Assembly (NCBI RefSeq): GCF_002259415.1
Contig: NZ_NPFY01000011.1
Location: 1 to 64,000 of the forward strand
Length of the DNA stretch: 64,000 nucleotides
Source of the DNA: Rhodococcus sp. 14-2470-1b
GTDB taxonomy: Bacteria; Actinomycetota; Actinomycetes; Mycobacteriales; Mycobacteriaceae
Direction: 5' to 3'
Made by a program: the position numbers and the translations under genes. This document shows, in pieces, positions 25,813 through 34,384 of the stretch; the first letter of the stretch is position 1; every line of letters begins with the position of its first letter. The notes beneath the pieces were generated by a model, which had not been told where the DNA came from, did not search any database, and was given only the letters and a program-made list of their open reading frames with translations.

Positions 25813-27177
25813 TCAGGCCTTTCCGGTGGTGCTGAGTGCCGGTGGTGTCGACGGGTCGTCTGCCGCGATCAGTGCGAGCCGCTTGCCCCGGCGCAGCAGC
25901 GCCGTCATGCAGACAACCGACAACAGGACGTAGAACAGCCCGAGACCGACGACCACCCAGATCGAGCCGGTGGCAGTGAGAAGGAATTGCGAGAGCAACG
26001 GGGCGGTACCGGCGAAGATCGCCGTCGAGAACTGGTAGGACAGGGAGATCCCGGTGTACCGGACGTTGGTCGGGAACACTTGCGCCAAGATGCCCGCGAG
26101 AGCCGCGTAGTACATGGCGTGCGGTGCGGTGGCCAGGATCATGCCGACCATGGCCCACGCCACCGACCCGGTCTGGATGAGGAAGAACATCAGCGGCAGT
26201 AGCACCAACTCGGGCAACAGCATCCATTTGATCGCCCTCGACGGGTCGATCTTGGTCGCAAGGATGGCGCCGAAAGGTTGGATGATGACCTGCGCGACCA
26301 AAGCAAAGGTGATAACCAGGAGAAAATCTCCGCGGTCGAAACCGAGATCCGTCGTCGCCCACGACAACGCGAACGTGGTTTTGACGTACGTGATAGCAAC
26401 GCCGGCGACCACGGCCCCGACGCCCAGGACCAACTCGATCGGGTGCGAACGTAGCACCTGGACCAGCGGCAAACGTGTTCGCTCCTGCTTCGCGACCGCC
26501 TTCTGCATCTCAGGAGTCTCGGAGATGTGCAGACGGATGTAGAGGGCGATGACGACCAGCAGCGCCGACGCGACGAAAGGTATACGCCAACCCCATGATT
26601 CGAAGACGCTGTCCGACATCGCGGTCAAGGCGAGGAAGGCGACGGTCGCCATCAGGTTGCCGACGGGCGAACCCTGCTGCGCGAACGCGCCGTAGAGGAC
26701 CTTCTTCTTGGGTGGAGCGAACTCGGTGGCGATGAGGACGGCACCACCCCACTCACCACCCATAGCGATTCCTTGCACCACACGAAGCGTGACCAGCGCG
26801 ATCGGCGCCCAGATGCCGATGGTCTCGTAAGTGGGTAGCAGCCCTACTCCGACCGTGCCTACGCCCATCATCGCCAGCGTGATGACAACGGCGTTCTTAC
26901 GGCCGAACTTGTCGCCGAAGTGGCCGAAGATTATGCCGCCGAGCGGACGCGCGAGGAACCCGACAGCAAACGTGGCGAAGGCAGCGAGAGTGCCGACCGC
27001 AGGCGAGGCATCAGGGAAGAACAACTTGCCCAGCACAAGCGCCGAAGCGGTCCCATAGATGTAGAAGTCGAACCATTCGATCGTCGTGCCCGCGAATGCC
27101 GTGATGCCGGCCTTGCGCGCCTTCTTCACATCGTGAATCGGCGCCGCGGCGCCGTCACCGTGTTCTGGGAGAGTCAC
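25813..27177 (-). CDS. MFS transporter, metabolite:H+ symporter (MHS) family
   Basis: A 454-residue, 12-segment transporter. It shows EWFDFYIYGTASALVLGKLF near the first helix, the loop signature GHFGDKFGRKNAVV near 85, and GGEWGGAVLIATEFAPPKKK near 140, which marks the MHS group (ProP, KgtP, ShiA-like), whose substrates include carboxylates and betaines. It probably imports the acid degraded by the downstream enzymes, glutarate or a relative (inference). The GTG at 27177 follows AGGA with 7-base spacing. A start at 27237 would add 20 residues without a ribosome site. It is the first gene of the operon and divergent from the LysR gene. Confidence 0.9.
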   Translation of the reverse strand: MTLPEHGDGAAAPIHDVKKARKAGITAFAGTTIEWFDFYIYGTASALVLGKLFFPDASPAVGTLAAFATFAVGFLARPLGGIIFGHFGDKFGRKNAVVITLAMMGVGTVGVGLLPTYETIGIWAPIALVTLRVVQGIAMGGEWGGAVLIATEFAPPKKKVLYGAFAQQGSPVGNLMATVAFLALTAMSDSVFESWGWRIPFVASALLVVIALYIRLHISETPEMQKAVAKQERTRLPLVQVLRSHPIELVLGVGAVVAGVAITYVKTTFALSWATTDLGFDRGDFLLVITFALVAQVIIQPFGAILATKIDPSRAIKWMLLPELVLLPLMFFLIQTGSVAWAMVGMILATAPHAMYYAALAGILAQVFPTNVRYTGISLSYQFSTAIFAGTAPLLSQFLLTATGSIWVVVGLGLFYVLLSVVCMTALLRRGKRLALIAADDPSTPPALSTTGKA

Positions 27178-27335
27178 TCGAGTGTCCTGACGTTGTGATG
27201 GGTGTCCTACTTGTCTGCCGAATGCGATACAGATCACTATTCACGACCGATCTTGTAGAGTCCAAGACGTAATTGAACGCAATTGAGTAGCACACAGTCT
27301 TGATGCTGAATTTGTGCCATTCGCGGGGGGAAAAC
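27178..27335. promoter_or_regulatory. Divergent promoter region of the transporter operon and LysR gene
   Basis: This 158-base gap holds promoters for both directions. A direct repeat AATTGA at 27272-27277 and 27282-27287, spaced one helical turn apart, is a candidate regulator site. LysR proteins usually bind such divergent regions. No hexamers could be assigned firmly. Confidence 0.4.
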
Positions 27336-28265
27336 ATGGAGCTGCGGCACCTCGAGGCGTTTCTCGCCGTTGCTGAAGAACTGCACTTCGGCCGCGCAGC
27401 AGACAGGCTCCACGTCGCACAGTCACCCCTGAGCCAGACGGTTCGCGCACTCGAACGCGAACTCGGCACCGAGTTGTTCACCCGAACCACCCGCTCGGTG
27501 CAGCTCACCGACGCCGGCACAGCACTGCTGGAACCCGTGCGAATGGTCAATGCTCAACTGGATGTCATTCGCAGTGTGGCCCGGTCTGCGCGGACCGGCG
27601 AACTGGGTTCGGTCCGAATCGGCTTCGGTGGAGCGAGCGGCTATCAGGCCCTCTCGCGTCTCGCCCGATCCATCGCGGACACTCACCCGGGTATCGACCT
27701 GCTCCTTCGGCCTCAGATGTACTCGGGGGAAGTCATCGACGGCTTAGCCGACGGCACACTGGACATGGGAATCGTGGGCCTGCCTGCACCGCCTCACCTG
27801 GCCTCCGTGACCGTGAGCGACGAGACGCTCATCTTGGCCGTCCCGGCGGGGCATCGACTGGCCGGGGCGCGTGAGGTCGACCCGGGCGAACTGGTGGACG
27901 ATCGGTTCGTGTTCTATCCGGCAGAGCACGGGTCGATAGTGCGCGCCGCGACACTGGCCATGTGCGCCGACGCCGACTTTCTCCCCACGATCGCGCACGA
28001 GGCACCCGACCCCTACAGCCTGCTCGCGATGGTGGGCGCGGGCGTCGGCGTTGCCGTCGTCGTCGCGTCCACCCGACTGCTCACGATGGACGGCGTCCAC
28101 TACCTCCCGCTGGCCGGGCCTGCGCGCACCCTCCGAATCGGGATGGCCTGGGACCCTGCCAATCCCTCACCCGCACTCCACGGCGCCGTCGATGTCCTTC
28201 GACACTCGTTCGGCGACAACAGAAGTTCCGTACCGCTACCACCGTCACTACCTACACCTCCGTGA
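27336..28265 (+). CDS. LysR-family transcriptional regulator
   Basis: A 309-residue LysR regulator. MELRHLEAFLAVAEEL opens the winged helix-turn-helix (1-60), with GRAADRLHVAQSPLSQTVRA as the recognition region and LGTELFTRTTRSVQLTDAG closing it. A type 2 periplasmic-binding effector domain follows (about 90-300). The ATG at 27336 follows GGGGGGAA. It is divergent from the transporter, dehydrogenase and CoA-transferase operon and is probably its regulator, as GcdR is for gcdHG in Pseudomonas (family knowledge, not shown here). Confidence 0.92.
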   Translation: MELRHLEAFLAVAEELHFGRAADRLHVAQSPLSQTVRALERELGTELFTRTTRSVQLTDAGTALLEPVRMVNAQLDVIRSVARSARTGELGSVRIGFGGASGYQALSRLARSIADTHPGIDLLLRPQMYSGEVIDGLADGTLDMGIVGLPAPPHLASVTVSDETLILAVPAGHRLAGAREVDPGELVDDRFVFYPAEHGSIVRAATLAMCADADFLPTIAHEAPDPYSLLAMVGAGVGVAVVVASTRLLTMDGVHYLPLAGPARTLRIGMAWDPANPSPALHGAVDVLRHSFGDNRSSVPLPPSLPTPP

Positions 28266-28279
28266 ACGGGCCGTTCACG
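28261..28279. repeat. 19-bp perfect palindrome between convergent genes
   Basis: CGTGAACGG, a central G, and CCGTTCACG form a perfect dyad. It covers the LysR stop region and the end of the convergent membrane-protein gene. It may terminate both transcripts or be a protein site. There is no U-tract on either side. Confidence 0.5.
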
Positions 28280-28631
28280 CGGAACCGGTGGGCGATCGCC
28301 CAAAAGATGCCGACGAAGTAATCCCTCCGAGCGCCCACACCCTCGCTGCCATGAAGGTGGCCGAAAGAACAAGCACCACAACGAGAGTTGACGCCACTGC
28401 TACGTACGGCCGGGTGGTGAAGTCGGACAACCATGCCGGTCCCACACCACAGGCCGTCGCCACGATGCCACCGACCGGCAACAGCACGGCCACACGCTTC
28501 GTCGTGCGAGGCCCGAGATCGTCGCCGGTGACACGAAGAATCGACCACACCAACAGCAATGCCGCGCAGAACGCGAGAACCGCCCGGGTTGCCTGGACAG
28601 GCATACGCAGCAGCCCGCTACCGAGCGGCAA
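28275..28631 (-). CDS. Small membrane protein, operon partner of TetR regulator
   Basis: A 118-residue protein with three likely membrane segments (about 12-33, 45-64 and 74-96) and a short polar tail. The start overlaps the end of the TetR gene by 14 bases, so it is probably co-transcribed and coupled. An internal ATG at 28604 would shorten it by 9 residues and avoid the overlap. I do not recognise the family. By position it may share the control of the ketosynthase unit. Confidence 0.6.
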   Translation of the reverse strand: MPLGSGLLRMPVQATRAVLAFCAALLLVWSILRVTGDDLGPRTTKRVAVLLPVGGIVATACGVGPAWLSDFTTRPYVAVASTLVVVLVLSATFMAARVWALGGITSSASFGRSPTGSA

Positions 28632-29163
28632 CGCTCTCGAAGAGCGCTGCAGCTGCGGCGTCGGTTCGGTTTACATCGCCAGTGGCGAACCGGTCGACAA
28701 GAAGACCACGGAATGCCGCGCCCAACACCGTCGCACGCTCCAAGGCATCGTCGAATCCACACCTTCGGAGAGACTCAGCGAGTGCATCGGTGAGCGAATG
28801 CACTGTGGCTGCCGCGAAATCACCGAGCACACCACTGTTGATCGATCCGATTCCGATGACCTGCATCAGGATTCGTGAACTGACGACGTCGTCGCCTACC
28901 GTCATCGATGTCCACAGCTCACTCAGTCGGGTTCGCAGGCCGCTGGCGTCGTGGACGTCGCCGAACATTTCCGAGAATGCGGGTCGCTGACTCGCGAGCG
29001 CTTGCACGATCAGATTCTCGCGCGACTCGAAGTAATAGATCAGCATGCGCGAGCTCGTTCCGAGCGCTGCAGCGAGAGGCCGAAGGGTCAGATTATCGAG
29101 CCCATGCGTCCCGATGTAGTCCACTACCTCGGCGAGGAGTACCGCTCGCTTCTGCTGATCCAT
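28618..29163 (-). CDS. TetR-family transcriptional regulator
   Basis: A 181-residue TetR regulator. The N-terminal helix-turn-helix (about 5-50) reads AEVVDYIGTHGLDNLTLRPL, then AALGTSSRMLIYYFESRENL. The C-terminal domain is helical and unassigned. I used the ATG at 29163. A GTG at 29175 would give VARPMDQQKR and is also plausible. It is divergent from the ketosynthase gene with only about 43 bases between starts. It therefore very likely binds there and controls both genes. TACATGTA at 29196-29203 is a candidate site. Confidence 0.88.
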   Translation of the reverse strand: MDQQKRAVLLAEVVDYIGTHGLDNLTLRPLAAALGTSSRMLIYYFESRENLIVQALASQRPAFSEMFGDVHDASGLRTRLSELWTSMTVGDDVVSSRILMQVIGIGSINSGVLGDFAAATVHSLTDALAESLRRCGFDDALERATVLGAAFRGLLVDRFATGDVNRTDAAAAALFESVAAR

Positions 29164-29206
29164 TGGCCGCGCCACAGGTTGACTGTACCGGTCGCTACAT
29201 GTACTC

Positions 29207-30460
29207 ATGGAACGCATGAGTGAACCGATCGCTACACAAACTCTGGCCCGCAACGCCGTCATCACCGGATACACCGCCACGACAGCGCTGGCGGACGACG
29301 CCGACGAGACCTGGAAGCTGTTGCTCGACGGCCACAGCGGAATCGGAAAGCTGGAACGCGACTTCGTCTCCGAGTACGACCTGCCAGTCCGAATCGGCGG
29401 CGTTCTACAGTTCGATCCGGCCGACCAGTTGACGCGTGTCGAGCGTCGACGGCTGTCGTTCGTCGAACAATTGGCCGTCATCCTCGGCCGGCGGCTGTGG
29501 GTAGACGCGGGACTCGAAGACATGGACAGAGACCGACTGGCAGTCGCCGTCGGAACAGGGCTGGGCGGCGGCGACGCGCTGATCGGCGCGGTCGACGCCA
29601 TGCGCGCCGGCGGACACCGGAAGGTCTCGCCCATGTCGGTTCCGATGGTGATGCCCAACGGGCCTGCCGCACACATCGGCCTCGAGATCGGCGCCAAGGC
29701 CGGAGTATTCACACCCGTGTCTGCGTGCTCGTCGGGATCCGAGGCATTGGCTCATGCATGGCGACTCGTTTCGACCGGGGAAGCCGACGTCGTCGTCGCG
29801 GGTGGCGTCGAAGGGAACATCGACGCGGTTCCCATCGCAAGCTTTTCGATGATGCGAGCGATGAGCACGCGCAATGACGAACCGACGCGGGCGTCACGAC
29901 CGTTCGACCGAGACCGCGACGGATTCGTGTTCGGCGAAGCAGGGGCGCTGATGATCGTGGAATCGGAAGAGCATGCACGCGCACGCGGCGCTCGCATTCA
30001 TGGTCGACTGCTCGGTGCGGGCATCACCTCCGACGGCTACCACATCGTGGCCCCGGACCCGGAGGGCAACGGAATTCGCAAGGCCATGACCAAGGCCTTA
30101 CACGTCGCAGGTCTGGAGAACACGGACATCACGCACGTGAACGCCCATGCCACCGCGACACCGATCGGCGATGCATCCGAGGCCACCGCCATTGCAGCCG
30201 TAGCGAGGCATGCATCGGTCTATGCGCCGAAATCTGCTCTAGGACACTCGATCGGCGCAGTCGGTGCGCTCGAAGCAATCCTGACCATGCTGACCATCGA
30301 GCACGCCGAAGTGCCGCCCACACTGAACCTCGAAAACCTAGATCCAGCAATCGACCTGGATGTGGTGACTCATCGTCGTCAGCAGAACATCGACTACGCC
30401 CTCAGCACGTCCATCGGTTTCGGCGGGCACAACGTCGCGCTGGCGTTCGGGCGGGCGTGA
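29207..30460 (+). CDS. Beta-ketoacyl-ACP synthase II-type (FabF/KasA-like)
   Basis: A 417-residue condensing enzyme. Cys174 lies in [13 protein letters not shown]. The two catalytic histidines are His314 in [11 protein letters not shown] and His347 in [14 protein letters not shown]. The [14 protein letters not shown] segment near 240 and the final [13 protein letters not shown] match FabF/KasA. It elongates acyl-ACP with malonyl-ACP. KasA/KasB-type enzymes extend the meromycolate chain in mycolic-acid bacteria, but here the gene stands alone rather than in a kas operon. An alternative start is the ATG at 29216. The divergent TetR gene is the likely regulator. Confidence 0.9.
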   Translation: MERMSEPIATQTLARNAVITGYTATTALADDADETWKLLLDGHSGIGKLERDFVSEYDLPVRIGGVLQFDPADQLTRVERRRLSFVEQLAVILGRRLWVDAGLEDMDRDRLAVAVGTGLGGGDALIGAVDAMRAGGHRKVSPMSVPMVMPNGPAAHIGLEIGAKAGVFTPVSACSSGSEALAHAWRLVSTGEADVVVAGGVEGNIDAVPIASFSMMRAMSTRNDEPTRASRPFDRDRDGFVFGEAGALMIVESEEHARARGARIHGRLLGAGITSDGYHIVAPDPEGNGIRKAMTKALHVAGLENTDITHVNAHATATPIGDASEATAIAAVARHASVYAPKSALGHSIGAVGALEAILTMLTIEHAEVPPTLNLENLDPAIDLDVVTHRRQQNIDYALSTSIGFGGHNVALAFGRA

Positions 30461-30527
30461 GCCCACCGACGAAGACGTTCCGCAATGATCTGTGTAACAC
30501 GCGCCGGCCTCGAACCGACCAAGTGGA

Positions 30528-30965
30528 ATGAAAATGATCCGGCTTGCCCGCTATGCCACCGTCCTCGCTGCCTGCGCAGGCGCGGCGGTGTTCGCTGCCC
30601 CGAACGCGTCCGCAGAGGTCGTCTCACTCGACATCCTCCCCGGGCTGAGCTTCGGACCGACAACCCAGTACGGCGTCGGATGCACCTATGTCGCGGTCGC
30701 TCGAACCGAGAGCTTCTCGGAGCCTCGAACGGACATCGGGCCGATGGATTACAGCATGGTGATGCCCATCGAGGAATTCATGTGGCAGTTCGACGGATAC
30801 TGGTACTCACCAACGATTCTCGGGCACAAGTTCACTCTGGTGACACCCACCGCACCCGGTGAACACTCACTGATGGCCTACCAGACCTCGGCGGGCGGAC
30901 CGATCGCGACCATCGACGTCAACCCTGCAGTTCCGGTGGGTCCCATATGTCTGGTCGCTCCCTGA
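30528..30965 (+). CDS. Small secreted protein
   Basis: A 145-residue exported protein. The signal peptide has a basic start MKMIRLARYA, a hydrophobic core and the cleavage site NASA near residue 29. The mature part is beta-rich, with two cysteines (about 52 and 141) that could form a disulfide, and a segment TPTAPGEHSLMAYQ typical of an immunoglobulin-like fold end. It is probably cell-wall associated or secreted. An ATG at 30534 is the better spaced alternative start. The family is not recognised. Confidence 0.7.
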   Translation: MKMIRLARYATVLAACAGAAVFAAPNASAEVVSLDILPGLSFGPTTQYGVGCTYVAVARTESFSEPRTDIGPMDYSMVMPIEEFMWQFDGYWYSPTILGHKFTLVTPTAPGEHSLMAYQTSAGGPIATIDVNPAVPVGPICLVAP

Positions 30966-31088
30966 GTTGGGCCGATTCTGCACAACGATCCCGTCACAAT
31001 GAACCACCAGGCCGAGCCCACACGTCACACTGAGAAGTGCTCACCCGGGTTCGGGTTCGGGTGCGAGTGCAGCGAGGATCGGAGACTG

Positions 31089-31643
31089 ATGATTCGACTC
31101 GGCAAGGTCGCGGCAATGGTCGCGGCCGCAGTCATGGCCATCTTCGTCGGGTTCGGCGCCGGCGCCGTTGCGCACGCAAACCCGGCCGTCGATCCGGTTT
31201 CGGCCCTGCGCTCGGCCGGCGTACCGGCCGAGATCGCTGCGCTGGCCACCGCGCCCACACCTGTCGCAGGCACCGTCGACACCGTCAACCTCGCCCACCC
31301 GACGGGCGGATTTCCCGGATCGCGGGTCGACGCCGTCATCGATCACTCGGCCCGCTCCATCACCGTCGTGCAGCGCTGGCTGGAGTACGAGCCGTCGGAA
31401 CTCCACGCAGGATGGGTCAACCTCAGGACCGGCCAGTCGGGAATCACCGAATTCCTCGGCACCGCACCAGGAACGATCGACGGCCTCTACCCGACCATCG
31501 ACAGGACCGCCGTATTGCCAACCGGCAGCGGCCCGGTCGTCGTCATGGTCTACGGCCGCATACCAGGATGGTCCGGATTGATCCCCTTGGCGCCCGAATA
31601 CTTCGGCATCCTCACCCCAGCAGTCGCCCTCATCCAGGTCTAG
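31089..31643 (+). CDS. Secreted hypothetical protein
   Basis: A 184-residue exported protein. The signal peptide MIRLGKVAAMVAAAVMAIFV ends at AVAHA near residue 30. The mature part contains the well-formed beta pattern SRVDAVIDHSARSITVVQRW and LHAGWVNLRTGQSGITEF, with no cysteines. The ATG at 31089 follows CGGAGA at good spacing. The frame is open back to 30999, but that part lacks a signal sequence and is unlikely to be translated. The family is not recognised. Confidence 0.72.
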   Translation: MIRLGKVAAMVAAAVMAIFVGFGAGAVAHANPAVDPVSALRSAGVPAEIAALATAPTPVAGTVDTVNLAHPTGGFPGSRVDAVIDHSARSITVVQRWLEYEPSELHAGWVNLRTGQSGITEFLGTAPGTIDGLYPTIDRTAVLPTGSGPVVVMVYGRIPGWSGLIPLAPEYFGILTPAVALIQV

Positions 31644-31828
31644 ACGAGCAGCGCAGTCACGCCGGCGTCACCCTCGAAGTCCCCTCCTCCGCCGAAATAC
31701 GCAATACCGAGCGTGGCTCCTTCGTATCCGAAATCGTCGTCGGGCCCGGTTGTGACCACCGTGTATGCCGCTGCCGAGAATGTCACCACGGCAACGACCG
31801 TCGCGAGAATTGCTGTGCGTGTACTCAT
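31640..31828 (-). CDS. Small exported or membrane-anchored protein
   Basis: A 62-residue protein with one hydrophobic segment (about 6-26, AILATVVAVVTFSAAAYTVV), then a Gly- and Asp-rich tail (DDDFGYEGATL; AYFGGGGDFEGDAG). The acidic, aromatic outer tail suggests a surface-exposed peptide. Its stop overlaps the convergent secreted-protein stop by 4 bases. The ribosome site is weak. A longer frame to 31948 is Arg-rich and not credible. Confidence 0.5.
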   Translation of the reverse strand: MSTRTAILATVVAVVTFSAAAYTVVTTGPDDDFGYEGATLGIAYFGGGGDFEGDAGVTALLV

Positions 31829-31925
31829 GCGAACACCGACCCCGCTGTCTGCACGATGGACTCGCGTCGGTCCACACACGCTGGTTCCCCACCCGAACTC
31901 CGTCGGTAATCGAGTCGACCCGCGG

Positions 31926-32495
31926 TCAGCCGCCTGGAACACGGCCATGAGACATCGCAGTGACGAGCTGGTCGATCACAGCCCGCGTCGCGGCGGGCGA
32001 CGGCGCGTGCGTCAGAAGACCTTCGACGACAAATGTCCCGATGCGGATCATTGCATCTGCCTCCCGCCCGGCGAAGCCCGAGGCGGCTACGTCGACAGCG
32101 AAGATCGATTCGGCATACGCGTGAAAGCCGTTGTGCCATATGTTGATGACATCGGACTTGGTCGCGCGTTCGTGCACGGTGGACACCAACGGACCCACCC
32201 GTTGTAATCGCTCGACAAGCCATTCGAGACGTTCGGCGAGAGGGCGATCGGCGATGTCGGCGTAGTCCGCTGCATCCTCGGCCACGATCGCCGTCAGAAC
32301 GGCGACCAGGATGTCGTCCTTGTCCTCGAAATACCAATACAAGGTGTTAGGCGTGATGCCGACGGCTTTGGCCAATCGACTGACGGATGTGCGCTCGAAA
32401 CCGTCGGTCACGAACAGCTCGCGAGCGACGCCGATGATCTCGGCCCGCTTCGCCTCCCTGTCGTGCAGTCCGCGGTTCTTGGGCATGCCCGACAT
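31926..32495 (-). CDS. TetR-family transcriptional regulator
   Basis: A 189-residue TetR regulator. The helix-turn-helix reads REAKRAEIIGVARELFVTDG, then FERTSVSRLAKAVGITPNTL and YWYFEDKDDILVAVL. The ATG at 32495 (MSGMPKNRG) was chosen, and 32486 is an alternative. It is divergent from the SDR gene at 32564. Two copies of a 19-bp dyad lie exactly between the two genes. It is therefore very probably an autoregulated repressor of the SDR-hydrolase operon. Confidence 0.9.
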   Translation of the reverse strand: MSGMPKNRGLHDREAKRAEIIGVARELFVTDGFERTSVSRLAKAVGITPNTLYWYFEDKDDILVAVLTAIVAEDAADYADIADRPLAERLEWLVERLQRVGPLVSTVHERATKSDVINIWHNGFHAYAESIFAVDVAASGFAGREADAMIRIGTFVVEGLLTHAPSPAATRAVIDQLVTAMSHGRVPGG

Positions 32496-32499
32496 TCTA

Positions 32500-32518
32500 T
32501 CTTGAACGCCCATCAAGA
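32500..32518. promoter_or_regulatory. TetR operator copy 1
   Basis: TCTTGA-ACGCCCA-TCAAGA is a perfect 6-bp inverted repeat with a 7-base spacer, just upstream of the TetR start at 32495. It has the same arms and spacing as the copy at 32531-32549. Confidence 0.75.
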
Positions 32519-32530
32519 CACTGCTACCGT

Positions 32531-32549
32531 TCTTGAAGACCATTCAAGA
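32531..32549. promoter_or_regulatory. TetR operator copy 2
   Basis: TCTTGA-AGACCAT-TCAAGA repeats copy 1 with identical arms and spacer length. The centres lie 31 bp apart, about three helical turns. It ends 14 bases before the SDR start codon. Confidence 0.75.
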
Positions 32550-32563
32550 GACGGGGGCCTGCA

Positions 32564-33361
32564 ATGAGCACGACCGGACGAACAGCGCTGATCACAGGAG
32601 CATCGGCTGGCATCGGCGCGCAATTCGCGCGCCACTTGGCCGCGGAAGGACACAACCTCGTTCTCGTTGCACGTCGCGAGGAACGGCTCGTCGCACTTGC
32701 GGACGAACTGGCGAAGCGGCACGACGTACGCTGCGACGTCGTCGTCGCCGACCTGACCGACAGCAGCGCCCCGCGCACGATCATCGAACGCACGAACTCC
32801 CTCGGCATCGACGTCGACATCTTGATCAACAACGCAGGCATGTCGGGCAACTCGTCGTTCGCGGACGCCCCGTTCGACGCGCTCGCCGCCGAGATCCAGG
32901 TGATGATCACCGCTGTCACCGAACTCGCACACCTGACCGTCCCCGGCATGAAGGAACGCGGATACGGACGGATCGTGAATCTGTCGTCGTTGGCTGCCTT
33001 CATGCCGCCGGCAGCCAGCCTGCTCTACACCGGCATCAAGTCCTACGTCCTCGATGTCTCGCAAGCTCTCGACATGGAGCTTCGTCCGTACGGCGTCCAC
33101 GTCACCGCTCTCTGCCCGGGCTTCACCCACAGCGAGTTCCACGATGTCATGGGGACACGCGATGCAGCCACCTCGAAACTACCGTCGATTCTGTGGCAAG
33201 ACCCCGAAGCCGTTGTGCGGGAAGGCTGGCGGGCAGTCGAGGCGGGCAAACCGGTGTGCATACCGGGCGTCGTGAACAAGGTGACCGCAGCCGCCGCGAA
33301 GCCGATTCCCACCCGGCTCGGGTACTTCCTGGGCAAGACCTTGAACCCGTTCAAACACTGA
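32564..33361 (+). CDS. Short-chain dehydrogenase/reductase (SDR)
   Basis: A 265-residue SDR. The cofactor loop GASAGIG lies near 12-18, with VARREERL following as the NADP(H) selecting region. ILINNAGMSGNSSF lies near 88. The catalytic Ser is in NLSSLAAF near 145, with LYTGIKSYVLDVS giving the Tyr-x3-Lys pair near 158. The C-terminal KPIPTRLGYFLGKTLNPF may contact the membrane. The substrate is unknown. It is the first gene after the double TetR operator, followed after 32 bases by an alpha/beta hydrolase. Confidence 0.9.
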   Translation: MSTTGRTALITGASAGIGAQFARHLAAEGHNLVLVARREERLVALADELAKRHDVRCDVVVADLTDSSAPRTIIERTNSLGIDVDILINNAGMSGNSSFADAPFDALAAEIQVMITAVTELAHLTVPGMKERGYGRIVNLSSLAAFMPPAASLLYTGIKSYVLDVSQALDMELRPYGVHVTALCPGFTHSEFHDVMGTRDAATSKLPSILWQDPEAVVREGWRAVEAGKPVCIPGVVNKVTAAAAKPIPTRLGYFLGKTLNPFKH

Positions 33362-33393
33362 ATCGCTCATCGCGAATCGCAAGGAGATACTCG

Positions 33394-34344
33394 ATGACCA
33401 CCCACGAACGTTCCAAATTCACCCGCACCGAAGCTTCGTTCACCTCCGCCGGTATTCGCTGCGCAGCTACCGTATTTCGCCCCCAGGAAGCGAGCGCAAC
33501 ACCGCTTCCGGCGATCGTCATGGCACACGGATTCGGCACACCCCGGGCAATGCGCCTCTACGCGTACGCGGAACGTTTCGTCGCCGCAGGCTACGTCGTG
33601 TGTGTATTCGACTACCGGCACTTCGGTGACAGCGACGGCGAACCACGACAACTGCTCGATGTACCGAAACAACTCGACGACTGGCGTGCAGCCGTCGCCT
33701 TCACGCGGACGCTCGACGGAGTCGATTCGAGCAGGATCGTCGGATGGGGAACGTCCTTCGCCGGAGGCCACGTACTCACCCTCGCGGGCACCGGCGTCGA
33801 ATTTGCCGCTGTCATCGCGCAGGTACCCCACATCGACGGGATCGCCGCCGTCCGTGCAGTCGGATTCCGGCACACGCTGCGTGTCCTGCCCTCGGCCGTC
33901 AAGGACGTCGTTCGAGCACTTCGCAAGAAGTCACCGCATTACATCGACAGTGTCGGCCTGCCTGGAACGCGCGCTGTGATGGTCTCGCCGGATGCGAACG
34001 CCGGGCGCGATCGGATGATGCAGGAATCCGGCCTCACCCACGGTGACTATCCCCAGACCGTGGCAGCTCGGATTCTGCTGAAAATCGGTTTGTACTCGCC
34101 CGGCCGAACGGCGTCGGCGATCGGCTGCCCCACGTTGGTGCAGATCATGTCCGAGGACACGGTGACTCCCGCCTCGGTCGCCCTCCGTGCTGCGCAGAAG
34201 ATCCGCACAGCCACGGTCCGCACCTATACCGGCGGTCACTTCGATCCCTATGTCGATTTACTCTTTTCGGCAGTGATTCGCGACCAGCTCGCCTTCCTCG
34301 CCGAGAACGTGCCGCTCACTGGGCGCTCAGCCCCCACCGCCTAG
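33394..34344 (+). CDS. Alpha/beta hydrolase (dienelactone hydrolase/acetyl-xylan esterase-like)
   Basis: A 316-residue hydrolase. PAIVMAHGFGTPRAMRLY holds the oxyanion loop near 47. GWGTSFAGGHVLTL carries the nucleophile Ser near 118. Asp in QIMSEDTVTP and His in YTGGHFDPY near 290 complete the triad. AAGYVVCVFDYRHFGDSDGE matches the family. The ATG at 33394 follows AAGGAG. It is second in the operon behind the TetR operators and probably cleaves an ester or lactone in the same pathway (inference). Confidence 0.88.
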   Translation: MTTHERSKFTRTEASFTSAGIRCAATVFRPQEASATPLPAIVMAHGFGTPRAMRLYAYAERFVAAGYVVCVFDYRHFGDSDGEPRQLLDVPKQLDDWRAAVAFTRTLDGVDSSRIVGWGTSFAGGHVLTLAGTGVEFAAVIAQVPHIDGIAAVRAVGFRHTLRVLPSAVKDVVRALRKKSPHYIDSVGLPGTRAVMVSPDANAGRDRMMQESGLTHGDYPQTVAARILLKIGLYSPGRTASAIGCPTLVQIMSEDTVTPASVALRAAQKIRTATVRTYTGGHFDPYVDLLFSAVIRDQLAFLAENVPLTGRSAPTA

Positions 34345-34384
34345 CTGACCGGTTCACCGCTCTCCTTCGTTTCCAGCCGATAAC

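Noticed and set aside
24844-26202. Plus-strand open frame of 452 codons
   Set aside because: Antisense to the AidB-like dehydrogenase and transporter genes, with no domain pattern.
32533-33393. Long plus-strand frame leading into the hydrolase gene
   Set aside because: It is out of frame with the SDR gene at 32564 and Arg-rich. The hydrolase has its own ATG and AAGGAG at 33394.
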